DNA of 64,000 nt. It comes from Hsuehochloa calcarea (Eukaryota > Streptophyta > Magnoliopsida > Poales > Poaceae). Made by a program: the position numbers and the translations under genes. Within the stretch, counting starts at the first letter, position 1, and each line of letters starts with the position of its first letter. This document shows, in pieces, positions 23,234 through 34,176 of this stretch. A model generated the notes under the pieces. It was not told the origin of the DNA and made no database searches. It saw only the letters and a list, made by a program, of their open reading frames with translations. The stretch spans positions 8,237,232 to 8,301,231 of the forward strand of contig CM070599.1 of assembly GCA_036346395.1 (NCBI GenBank), given 5' to 3'.

Positions 23234-24750
23234 ACCAAGCCCTAGCTTCTCCCCTCGGTTCGCGTTGCTAATTCGCTGAATTGAGCCCGTCGCCACAAGT
23301 CTTCATCGTAGTAGTTCGTCGCCATTGGTTGGTCTCCGACCATGCTTTTGCCTCCGTTGAGTTCGCCACGTCGCGTTCTAAGCGGTGCTCCCCTCGCCAT
23401 CCTTGGGACCCTGCTGAATCACCACTACCTATGTCTTCCCCAAAATTGGCCGCACCACCCGCCGCTCCAATCATCCTCTCCTGTGAGTGCTTTTCTGTTC
23501 CGTGCATGTCAAAACGTGCTCCCAATCTTCCTCCCTTGATTCCCCATCTTGTTCCGACCTCCACACCATCACAGCAAGCCACTGCCACCGCCCTTCTTCT
23601 TCACCTTCGGCTGTTGTCACCCCTCTATCTTGATACCTCTCCGTCCTCCCCGAGTGTCCCGGTGTGATCCCCTCTTCGTACATCGTCAAGCTGCTCTAAT
23701 TGTCGTGCGCCCGTGCGCCACCGCCGACGCCATCACCGTGCTGCTGTTGATGCGGCCCAAGAAACCTCAATTCATACTGTGCATGGGGAGGTGACTAGCG
23801 GTGTGGAGGAGGTTAGCATGTAGGTACTAAACCTGTTCGTGTGGCGCATGCGTGCGTGCTGAGTCCTTCGGCGCACGGGCTATTGTATGGATACGTGGAA
23901 CCAGAACCAGGGAAGTTAGCGCGTGGGCAAGAGCTGGTGCGTGTGGCGCGTCTGCATGTGCAGGTGCATATGCATGCATACGTTGTGTGCGTGCATGCAT
24001 TTGCATGGAAGCTAGGAAGGTACGTGGATCATCATATGAAGCCAATCCAAAGAAAATAGTCAAGAGGCATGCAAGTGTAGTATGCATGCATGTATTTGCA
24101 CTTGAGTCAGGATAAAAATAAGGTTTCCTATTTCTACGTGCATGGTTTCGCATGGGAGCCAGGAGGAGAACAAGGATATGATGAGTTGGGATTTCAAGCC
24201 GTACGCACAAAGGAAATCGATTCAATTTCCTATTTTTGGGCGCAAGAATCCTATAGGAGGTGGAGACCAACAACTACTCGATCAACTGATAGAGATTGGT
24301 TTGGAGATTCTGTCGGAGATAAACGACAAGAAATCCGAAGCAAACAAGTAACTTGGAAATTTTGTTGTGCGATTTTGTTATGGCCGATGTTTCTTTGTTT
24401 CTATCAATACGTTCCTTCTTATCTTTGTGTACGCTCGGTTGGGGCCACCTGGACGCAAATACACCTGAAGCTGGTGCAATACAAAAGATGGAGCATTAGT
24501 TTGAGTTTGAGTCGAGTCGAAACATCTTTTGTACGTGCACGTTTTGGTTTTCCCATTAGAACATATAAAAGCCATAGGTCTTAAGAGTTTAGAAATTATG
24601 AGTTGAGTTATTTGGCGTGTCGCCACGAGGGTCTACCCCTGTATCGTGTGTGTGCGAGTTCTTGAGATTTTTCCGTCTAGGATATATCTGATTGCTATCC
24701 AGGTTTAATCATATTGATTGAATTTGTGTGCTGATCTTGTTTGATCTTTT
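23234..24750. other. Unassigned GC-rich, possibly LTR-derived sequence
   Basis: The first 500 bp are GC-rich with Pro/Ser-rich frames on both strands and no recognisable protein. The rest contains alternating GCATGC/GTGCAT-rich stretches (about 23,960-24,100). It may be the left part of the long LTR that ends at 28,962 and was split by the solo LTR at 24,756, but I could not find its TG start or a TCTTA duplication partner. Confidence 0.4.
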
Positions 24751-24890
24751 CTCTTTGTAATACTCTGATTTATTATAAGAAAGAAAGCTCTTAAAAGAGA
24801 AATTAGATATAATAAAAAGGAGGTTTCTGCAGTTTTTCGGCAACTGAGCCTCAGACCTTGGCCCAGGAGGCCCATGAGGGGCCGGCCACG

Positions 24891-24898
24891 TATAAAAG
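24891..24898 (+). promoter_or_regulatory. TATA box of the solo LTR
   Basis: TATAAAAG in the context GGCCACGTATAAAAGGAGG, followed 20-70 bp downstream by several CTGTAGC repeats. Confidence 0.7.
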
Positions 24899-24994
24899 GA
24901 GGGGGAAACCCTAGTAGCTACTGTAGCTACAGTGCACACCACCACTGTAGCACGGGCACTGTAGCAGCCCCCCTCCATGTTGCTCTACCAAGAT

Positions 24995-25096
24995 GAGGAG
25001 AAGAGGAGAAAGGAAGGAGAGGAAAGAAGAAGAGGAAAGGAAGAGGAAAAAAAAGGGAGAATGAACAAAGGGGAGGAAGGAAAAGGAGAGGAAGGG
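24995..25096 (+). repeat. Purine-rich (GA/GGA) tract in the solo LTR leader
   Basis: About 100 bp almost entirely A and G on the plus strand, with only a few interruptions near 25,062-25,070. It starts about 100 bp after the TATA box, so it lies in the predicted transcript leader. Confidence 0.85.
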
Positions 25097-26859
25097 CGCG
25101 ATCACGCGGTGATTACGTTGTTCTTCAATGGTTCGTCAAGGTTAATCTCAATCCCCGATCACTTGGTAGATTAATCGATTTGTTTTGATGCTGTCTGTAG
25201 TAGATCGGTTTAGAATAGTCGATGTTGGTCGTCATTTTTTGGAAGGTTGCGTGCATTTTTGGGTATGGTTGTCTCTTAGAAAGTTGTAGTTCTCGTTCTT
25301 AGATTTCTATAGGCATAAAGATCACTCAATTTGGAGTTATGGTCTAGAATTTATGGTGGTTTCTTTGCGACCATCCAGAAGGGCTGACGAGGATTAGCAG
25401 TTACTTTGTGTAGCCAATGTGATTTAGTAAGAGGCCGAATCAGAGAGCTCACCCAACATGAAAGTTGTAGGTAATCCCTTAAGCTTTCCATATTGGTAGA
25501 GAACTTAATTTTTGGTTGCGCCAATCAAAAGATACGAATTTTCTTCTATCACATTAGTTCTGATTGATAGATTGTAGGTGCAGAAACTTCATCTGATCCT
25601 TAGATATAATATATGACCGTATTTGAAAACCTTACCAACTAGTTTATCGTAGATAATTTCTTCATATTTCCAGAGAATCCAATATCACTCCTTTCTGAGC
25701 TTCGTAGTAAAAGATATGAAGATTTTAGTACTGTTGTCCAGTGTGACCTTCCGCTAGACTGTCGGGTAAATTGAGTAGAACCAATATTCGAATCTTGCGT
25801 TTTGGGAAGACGGGTTAGGTGGTGTGAGAAGAGTCTGTTTTTTACAGCGTTCTTATATTAGTGATTCTCTTGTGTAGGAGAAGGGGTTCCGAAGTTAGGG
25901 GCATCGTCCTTGCCCCCCGCCCGTCGTAGCGAAAAAGGCAAGTATATTTGTATAGTTGTGTTGATATAAACTTTTTCTTGTACGATGAATGTATGGTGAA
26001 CAATGTTTGATGCGTACTTATTCCTATTCATAACTGATTACCATGGTTATGTTAATGATATGTCTTTTTTCATTGAATTCACTCATGCATGCAAGTATTG
26101 TTCTTGCTACACCCACGGGAGTGGGCAGTGAAGTTCCATTATTCCAATATGGGCAAGTAAGACCCACCATTCCAATATGGGTAATTTGGATCCCCGTCTT
26201 GAAATATTCTTCAAACAGACATTGGATCCCCGCATTTTGGATAATGCGAGCATAAGTGATCACCGACGAGTGTTCACTAGCTATACCGGTATAAGAAGAA
26301 GTGAAAGACATGCATATTCATTCATTCATGTGATTTCTACTACCTCATATTTCTGTTTCACTATGTGCTTGATAAATTCTACCTGTTTTTGTTCAAAGTA
26401 TTCTTTTGTACTTGCTGAGTCCTGGACTCACCCTTGCTGTGTTTCTTGTTTTAGGTGAACTTTGAAGACGACATATTTGGGAGGGATTAGACACACGGTT
26501 GCACGCACCTTTGAAATAATATTTGTTATTATTCCGCATTTAGGAGTTTGGACTCTAATAATAAATAACACTTTTGATGAACGTTACTGGATATTGTTAT
26601 GCTTAGGTTATTCGAGTTATGGAATCATGCTCTCCAGTTATAATCTTAATATATTTTTTTCAAATGGGGTATCATGTTCGAATCCAGATGTTATTTGTTT
26701 ATTGCTGAAATTATGGTTATTTATTATGCTAGATCCCTGTCGAAAAAACCTTAGGTTGCTCTTTATTGTCAGTGTGTTAGAAATTGTTCAAATTGTTGAT
26801 TTGTGGTAGGGGTTTTAGGTAATATTTTGGCTTTTACATAGCCAGGGTGCTACACTCTT

Positions 26860-28962
26860 GTTCGTGTACTGTAGTGTGCGCGGGTGTGAGATTTATTTAT
26901 CCAAGTGCGAATTGCATCCTGTAATTCGTACGTACTCCACATATTTGTTCGGGAATTTCCACCATGAAAGATCGGGCAATCCAAGGATTTAATACCATCT
27001 CGAGGTTAATCCACATCAGCTGTGCTTGTGTTGTCCTATCCCGTAGCATCCCCAAGACCCCAGCGACCCATTTTGCCCCTCGGCTGGACCTCCCGCGCTA
27101 CCGCCTCCTCCCCTGCTTTGTTTTCTCTGTTCACTTATTTCCTCTCTCTCTCTCATTGATAGGTGGACCCCTTCTATCATCCTCCCACTTTATCTTTCTC
27201 TCTCCCAATGACAAGATGCCCCACATGTCATTCTAGGGAGCTTTTTTATTATTTAACCCAACAAATTTTTAGCAATTTCATTTTCAAACAAATTTCAAAA
27301 AGCATGTTCTCCTTTGCCCAAACTCCGATTCAACCCATTCAAATTCCTACATTCATCTAAAATCAAGCTCTTAATTTTGGAGTTTGTTTTGTTATTTTTG
27401 GATTTTATTTTATTTTATTTTGGATTTATTTGTATTTCATCCATTCTCTCTCTCTCTCTCTCTCTCGTTTAGACAGCCATTTTCAAGGAGCAGGAGCATG
27501 ATTTGATGAACAAAGTTTAGTAACTAAGCAAGGCCAAGGCAAGTCGTAATCCTTTTATTATATTGAACCTATGTTTTCAAAAGTATATTGTTTTATATTG
27601 AATTACATGCTACCTTTATATCAATTGCTTTTGGGAGTAGTTAATCACTTATTTCTCATTATGTCACTATTGATTATTTGAATACCATGAATCTTTTGTC
27701 ACCATAGGATGGTCATTACTAGTTGGACCTATTTGTATCACCAACATGGGTTATCGTGGAGATGCCTAGTCACGCTTAGTTATACAATGGGCTCATGTCA
27801 CATGTTCAATGATGATAATTTGACTTAATGATATAAGTAATTATGGTTCGATAGTCTCGCTTTGGTGAATTGTCAAGGACTTAATCTTGTGCGCCATTGA
27901 ACTAGGTCATATCGTACAACATGTTTACTATGAGATGAACTTGGCTAATTAAGTAGAAATGTCTCAACTCTAGTTTTGTTTTTGGTTGTGTGAGTTCTGG
28001 GATGGATATTCACAAAGGCGCAAGAGGGGAGCCCTGTCTGGTCACAATGACATTCCGTGTTGAAACCTTACCGGGCAGAACTCTGTTGAGAAGGAGCTTT
28101 GTAAAGCCCTTGTGATAATTACTTAGTCGCACAGCCACAGAAGCGTGTCTTGGCCAACATTATCAGTTGATTTATCTCTTATGGATAAAGCTGTACAACC
28201 TCTGCAGAGTTAAAACTGTTTAAACAGTCGTGTCCTTGGTTATGGACAACGCTCGAGGATTTCACACGTGGTGCAGAGTTTTTAGAAAAATGGTTAGAAG
28301 GTGAATGGGATGTTCACTTGGTAAATGTGGTGATGTTTACTTACTGGATGGGATATTCACCTAATGGTTTGGATTGTTGGGAAGTTAATGGGAGGTTCAC
28401 TTGTTCTTTTAAAGCAATTGTTTACTCTATTTATTTATTATCTTTTCAATTACGCTTCATAATCTACTTACTATATTTACTTTCAACACTCGCTTTTTGC
28501 AAAAAGAACCATATAGCTATTCCTTTGATCAAGCCTTCATGAATATTAATTGCATACTGTTCCCTATAACTTGCTGAGTACGTTATGTACTCACAACTTT
28601 AAATATTATTGCTCAGTTGAAGAAGGTCAAGCTACTCAAGAGTTCTATGAGGAGTCATTTGAAGACTTTGCGAACTAGGATGCGCTTTCTACTCGATTAT
28701 CTGTCGGCATGTCGAATGACCACCCCAAGCTTCTTTTCTGCTGCAAGAGTTTTATTTGTTTCTTAAGCCCTGCGTGGCAAGTTAAGCAAACGTTGACCAT
28801 AAGGCCCAGTTATTATTACTATTTGCTATTTTGCTACATTTTTAGTTAAATCATTGAATAGATGATATTTCATCGATGTTTCACTATGTGAGCTAGCTAC
28901 TGATCATGGGATTAGTTCAGAATATATAGAGAGTTTCAGATGTGTAAATCCAGGTCCCGACA
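26860..28962 (+). mobile_element. Right part of a long Gypsy LTR, split by the solo LTR
   Basis: It ends in AGGTCCCGACA at 28,962, like the LTR at 1-2,927. It has the same internal order: a GC-rich patch (about 27,050-27,230), a GGCCAAGGCAAG block (27,532), the palindrome ACTGTTTAAACAGT (28,215-28,228) with CGTGTCC, and the hairpin TGAGTAC-5 nt-GTACTCA (28,575-28,593). No primer site follows, so it is a 3' or solo LTR. The left end is not resolved and may be in 23,234-24,750. Confidence 0.75.
27445..27466 (+). repeat. (TC)11 microsatellite
   Basis: Eleven uninterrupted TC units inside the LTR ending at 28,962. Confidence 0.9.
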
Positions 28963-29365
28963 TCTTATGACACTAAAACATAATTGTTTATAAATATGAT
29001 TAACCATCAACTGTCCGGACCAGATCATGTATATTAAAACATCAGGAAGAAAAAATCTTAGCCACTTAATGTTGAAGAAAGCTCTTGTTGCTTAACATAT
29101 AGTTTTTTATACTTGATTGATGACATTTATCAACACCACATCATCAATATTAATAAAGGGCGCATGCACAAACTAGGAGATCTTAACTAAGTCATGGGGA
29201 ACAAATTTAAACTAGATAATGTAAGCAACTAAAAAGGGTCAACCCAAAATCTCTCGAGTAGGCATGGACGCTTACACGTGCATTTAGCAGGCAGTTAGGC
29301 ACATATAAAGGGAGCAAGAGCACCTCAAGCATAGGGAACCGGCCATGAGGAACCAACCAAACTTA
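28963..29365. other. Unassigned spacer
   Basis: About 400 bp of AT-rich DNA between the LTR end and the LINE poly(A) end. A TATAAAG motif (about 29,305) is present with nothing recognisable downstream before the LINE. I see no gene. Confidence 0.5.
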
Positions 29366-32100
29366 TTTTTTTTGAAGGAACGACAAGAGAATTGTTGTGC
29401 ATTGATTAAAGCGGGAAAGGAGTCTAGTTAGAGAGAGAGAGAGGACCGATTACAGGGCTAGGCGGCAACGCCCAAGGAAAATGCAAAAGAAACATGGAAA
29501 GAAACAAGAGTATTCAAGTCTCGAGTAACAAGCTACAGAGTTTTTTAGCGTCAGCTAGATCCAAGTGCTTGTCTCTTCTTTGATCTTGGCAATAAGGCTC
29601 GTTGGGCTTGTGAACGTCAAACGGAAGATCTGTACATTCCTCTCTTCCCAAATCTCCAGAGTGGCCAGCATGAGGAGGATCATTGTAGTTTTCTTCAGTG
29701 TGTCCACCATTGATAAAATGGATTCCCACCAATGGAGGATGGAAGGGTAAGGTTGTGTTGTAAGTTGCAAAAGGACAGGTCGGTTGATCCATTAGGCAAC
29801 GAGTGCCTAGATCTGTTTGGTGTAGTAGCATTCTCCAAGGATATGAATGGTCGAATCTGGCGTTAGAGAGCACAATGGACATATGGTTTGGTTTGGCCAT
29901 CCTGACGCCGTAAGGAGGTACACTATCCACAGTCTATTTTGAATGGCAAGCCAGGCCAAAAAATTGCATTTGTGCGGCACCCATGCTTTCCAAATTAGGG
30001 AATTCATGCTTCTTTTTGTGGTTCCCAAGAATTGAGTTATGTATGCTGACTTTGCATTGTATTCCTCGTTTGGAGTTAGTTTCCAGCTGATCACATCGTT
30101 GTTGTTTTTGTCTAGCGTTATTTTGGCGATGATGTTCCAAAGCTCGACGAACTCTTGTATGTGTTGCATCGTGAAATGTGCTACAATGTTTATGTATCGA
30201 ATCCAACAGCCTTCATTTAAAGCTGCCTCCATTGTTCTAAATTTTCTACGTAAAATTCTATGGAGGTTTGGCGCTATGTCGTAAGGCCTTTTGCCCTGTA
30301 GCCAGGTTGATGTTTTTCCATTGCATAATGTTATTTGAGTTGCCACTGCGAAGAGTTGCCCGTCAAGCTCGTCGCAAGGAATCTCCATACCATTCCAAGG
30401 TTTGCTTTGGGATCTCCAGTCATACCAAAGACACCTTAATCTTAGTGCTCTAGCAAAGCGTTCTAGGTCGAACCCGAATCCACCAAGCTCTTTGGGTGCC
30501 AGACGCACTCCCAGTTGACTTTGCATTTTCCGCTTGTCAACATTTCAAAACCCGCCCTAAGAAAATGTCACCTTCTTTTTTCAATGCTTTTAATGATGTA
30601 CTTTGGTACCTTGATCGCTATTAGAAAATAGATTGGTTGTGATGAGAGGATCTTTTTGATGTGGTGCTAATGTGTCTACTGGGGTGAGCATTCTTCCACA
30701 CCAACTTCTAAGTGGTTTTGTGCCTTGTCCTCTAGTGGTTGGTAGTCGACTTTGTGCAGCCTGTGGATGTTTAGGGAAAGGGCCAGATATTTGATTGAGA
30801 AGGTCGCCATTATTGTTGGGAAATTTTGTAGAACTTGCTGTAGGTTGATGCATTTAAATTGAATTGGGGCTATTTGGCTTTTTAGTATAACCTGTGGTGT
30901 CTCCATACTTATTTAGGATGCAGGATAACGTGTTAATGTCTTCGGCGAGGCTGGCTAGAAAAATAGCTGCGTCATCCGTGTACATGGATACTCTGAAGGT
31001 TGCGTTTCTTCCTTTGAGTGATTGGAGCAGCCCCTGCCAGTTGCCAGATCGAATATTCTCTGTAGAGGGTCAATCACAAGGATGAAGAGGAGAGGCAAAA
31101 GTGAATCACCTTGCCGAAGTCCCCTACGGTGATGTATACTTTCTCCTGAGACTCCATTTAGAAGGATTTTTGATCTTGCAGCGGAGAGCAGGAGGGCTAT
31201 CCAATCTCCCCAATGAGGTGGGAAACTCCCGTGCTGGAAGAGCTCGAGTAGGTAATCCCATCTAACTGAGTCGAAAGCCTTTGCAATATCGAGTTTTAGG
31301 AGTAGTGATGGTGTTTTATTTTGATGATATCTCTTCGCAAGGCTCTTGACATAAAGATAGTTGTCTTGGATGCATCTTCCTTTGATGAAAGCACTTTGAC
31401 TAGTCGAAACCAACTCATTCATGTGTGGTGCTAGTCTTAGAGCTAGCACTTTGGTAATGATCTTGGCGAAACTACGAATGAGGCTGAACGGCCTAAAATC
31501 TGATGGTGAGTTTGCCCCTTGCTTCATTGGGTGGCCATGACATTGTCTTTGATAATTTCCCAACATGCATGATAGAACATACCGTTGAACCCATCCGGTC
31601 TTGGTGCTTTGTCTGTCGGCATTTCATGGATGGCCAATTGCACCTATTCTTCGGTGAAAGGATCCACCAGATTGTGAAGGTCGATTTGGGAAAGCTGAAG
31701 TGTGTCCCAGTTGAAAGCGGTTTCCTTAGGTTGGGGTTGGCCAAGAAGATTGGTGTAATGTTTGTGGAGTACTGCATATTTTTCGTCATGTGAGAAAACC
31801 CGCCCTCCCTCATGTTGAAGTCGTTGGATGAAGTTTTTCCTCCTGCGAGAGTTGATCTTGGTGTGAAAAAATTTGGTGTTCGCGGCGCCTTCTTTTAACC
31901 ATGTTAAGCAAGAGGCTTGCTTTTTATGGGTTCTCTCCAAGAGCGCCAAGGCCAAAACTCTATTTTCAGTCTAGCCCTTAACTTGGATTCCTCTGAGGAT
32001 AGGGTGCGGTTTTCTGGGGCAATATCGAATCTTAGGATTAGCTCCTATGAAATGGCCAAACTTAACCAAACCAGTAATTTTTGGCGTCAAATCAATCAGA
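29366..32100 (-). mobile_element. 5'-truncated LINE (L1-type non-LTR retrotransposon)
   Basis: On the minus strand this carries the end of ORF2. Linker sequence lies at about 31,640-32,040 (KEGAANTKFFH), and reverse transcriptase at 30,950-31,540 with SDFRPFSLI, DIAKAFDSVRWDYL and RGLRQGDSLLP. The catalytic loop reads YTDD (30,971-30,982), where plant LINEs normally have FADD. The C-terminal zf-RVT region is at 29,810-30,526, with WKAWVPHKCNFLAWL and CPLC. The element ends in eight A residues (minus strand, 29,366-29,373). The N-terminal endonuclease and ORF1 are missing, which is the usual 5' truncation by incomplete reverse transcription. The left coordinate is firm; the right one is approximate. 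No target duplication was identified. Confidence 0.88.
29514..31955 (-). pseudogene. LINE ORF2 reverse transcriptase remnant
   Basis: Three open pieces in different frames cover 31,644-31,955 (linker), 30,955-31,566 (reverse transcriptase fingers and palm) and 29,807-30,526 (zinc-binding C-terminal region), with shorter frames between. The frame changes, together with a stop near 31,560 and the Ala to Thr change in the catalytic loop, show that it cannot be active. The family protein nicks target DNA and reverse-transcribes its own RNA in the nucleus. The nicking domain is absent here. Confidence 0.85.
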
Positions 32101-32414
32101 GCAAACAAGCATACCATTGTGGTAGTTGCTACTTGAAAACTTCATGGAACTCTACTGATAAAACCTATACAATCTACAGACACTGAAAATTCTTTATTTA
32201 TTTATTTGTACAACCCCACAACATAATATGCGTAGTAGCATTAGTATGTACGAAATTAGTCACAAATACAAGTCCACAACATCTAAATGCTCGAGTAAGT
32301 TTTTTTTAGCACCCATCAGAGGCACAAAGTAGCTGAAATAATGATCTGCAGATGCAATTTAGCCAAGCTTCTTGTTGGGTTCACAGAGGTAAGCCCAGAG
32401 ACGATCGCAACAAA
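32101..32414. other. 3' flank of the ascorbate peroxidase gene
   Basis: About 300 bp of AT-rich non-coding DNA between the LINE and the peroxidase stop codon, presumably 3' UTR and flank. No clear poly(A) signal can be singled out. Confidence 0.5.
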
Positions 32415-34176
32415 TTACAACCCAGCTGCAGTTTGCATCAGCAAGGCTTTGCAAGTGAAGGCAGAGCGAGGAGGGGTGAACCCGAGCTCTGAGAGCTTCT
32501 TGTGTGACTCCGCATACTCCCTAAAAAATGCGTTTTCATCCTGTGCCCGAAAAAATATGAAAAATTGACGAATTATTATGTGAGCAAAGCAATAATTATA
32601 TTCAATTACTAGATATAATGCATTTTGTGCAAATTGGATCATAAATTTTTTAATTTGCAGTGGGCATTCAACTTTCAGTTGGACCGTTGAAGTTATAAAA
32701 CTGTAGCGGAATTCTGGGACCTAACTGACAAAACTAAAAAGAGAAAGTGCAATTCGATCATGAATGCACGAGACTAGGAATTGAATGCTGATGTACCTTG
32801 GCATATAGCTCCACATAACGACTGAAAGCAGGATCTTCAACAAGAGCCTTGTCTGTCGGCAGCTTCAAGAGCCCTTCTGAGTCATCTTTCGGAAGCTCAC
32901 TGCACCATCGGAGAGGTTGTCACATTACTACTCTATAATCTGAAACTAAGATGCTGTTGATGAACACGTCAGCTATAGGGTTACACGAAATAAGAGTTGT
33001 CGAATTTCAGAGGATCCTTCGTCCAAGCGCCATCAAATCCTGATCTCTCTGGACGAGCTTTCCCCTGAAAATGCACATTGCAGAACACAAACTATTTAAT
33101 TAGCACAAAGAAATGCGATTGTTGTATTATGTGAATAGGAAAAAATGTATTGTCGCATACCAGAGTATGGCCACCCGAGAGTGCTACTATGTCCTTGTCT
33201 GACAAGCCCATCCGGTAGAAGACCTCCCTCAGATGTGATGCACCTAATCACAGAATAAGATGATCATGGAATGAAGCATTTTAGTACTTTTGAAGCCGAT
33301 CATTATTAGAAGCAACCTCGAATTTAGAGTGCATCAGCTGAATTTGGTACATGCCTCCATGAATATACAAGGCATAACTTCAAGCTGAAACATTTTTTCT
33401 TTACCGTAATCGCAAGGTTGTAGCCCTCATTTCATATACTGATAGCAAATTAACGTCGAAAGATTCCATTGAACTAAGAAAACAAACAAGTTTTAGATAG
33501 TGGTAGCGATAAGTCTACCTTGCTTAGCATCTGGCAAGCGTCCTTCCACCGGGCAAACTGAAGAATCCTGGTATACACTCGCGAAAAGCAAAAATAAGAT
33601 ACTTTGACAAGATACTCAGTTTGATAATGAATTAATGTTGTTGTATTAACTTACCCTCCTGCCCGGAACAAAATCTATAGTTGGTCCACCGGTGACTTCA
33701 ACAGCAACAACTCCGGCAAGCTGACCAATGGGACGTATAATTAAACATTAGGGCAAAGAAAATTGTTGGAAGCTCAGTTTGCGCTACATCGCGATCAGCG
33801 TACAGACACAAGTGTTACGAAGAACATGGCGTGGTAACAATTGTGCTACCTGATACAGGTCTGCGTATGTAATCTTCGGGTGTTTTTGTTTAATAGGTTC
33901 TGCACCAGAGGAAGGAAGCAGGTCTCAGAATGTTTATTTCGAGTTAGACTTCTTTGGATCAGAAAATTTTTGACAACAGCAATAGACAAGTCCATATTTA
34001 CATGGAGCTAGAAACAAGAGAAAGAAATTCTGACAGAAAGTACTAACTGACCTAGAAGGTCAATAGCAATTTTGAGCCCAGCATTTGCTACGTGATTGTA
34101 CTCCTCTGGAAACCTGATCGAACCATTGGGCCCTCCCGTTTTGGTTTCCTTGTCGTAAGTGCCAGCATCATGCCAT
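32415..34176 (-). CDS. APX: Peroxisomal-type ascorbate peroxidase, exons 2-9, lacking exon 1 (APX3-like)
   Basis: Eight exons with GT...AG borders keep one open frame: 34,176-34,052; 33,899-33,850; 33,720-33,655; 33,567-33,519; 33,243-33,161; 33,064-32,985; 32,899-32,797; 32,540-32,415. The product would reduce hydrogen peroxide with ascorbate, using haem. Visible residues are the distal Trp-His (WHDAGTYD), the proximal haem His (SGGHTLG), the Trp of GAWTKDPLKFD and the Asp of KFDNSY. The conserved His before ERSG is Arg here (ARPERSG). The C-terminus (ELGFTPPRSAFTCK...QTAAGL, then stop) resembles rice APX3, whose peroxisomal membrane anchor should follow. Anchor-like codons (WAYLCE, NKKLG) do follow, but in another frame. 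Exon 1, which should carry the catalytic Arg and the ascorbate-contacting Lys, is not recognisable up to 35,715. It is probably a recent pseudogene or truncated gene. Confidence 0.87.

Larger units (their letters stand above)
24756..26854 (+). mobile_element. Solo LTR (Gypsy-type) with perfect target duplication
   Basis: 2,099 bp from TGTAATACTCTG to GGGTGCTACA, flanked on both sides by CTCTT (24,751-24,755 and 26,855-26,859). No internal region or second LTR is present, so it results from LTR-LTR recombination of a former full element. It has a TATA box (24,891-24,898), a GC-rich start region, a long purine-rich leader (24,995-25,096), a GGCAAGTAT block (25,938) and a 15-bp palindrome, TGAGTCCTGGACTCA (26,416-26,430), near the 3' end. 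The orientation is set by these elements. Confidence 0.93.

Noticed and set aside
23268..23794. Possible GC-rich host exon
   Set aside because: Frames on both strands, no recognised domain, no consistent splice structure; more likely LTR-derived.
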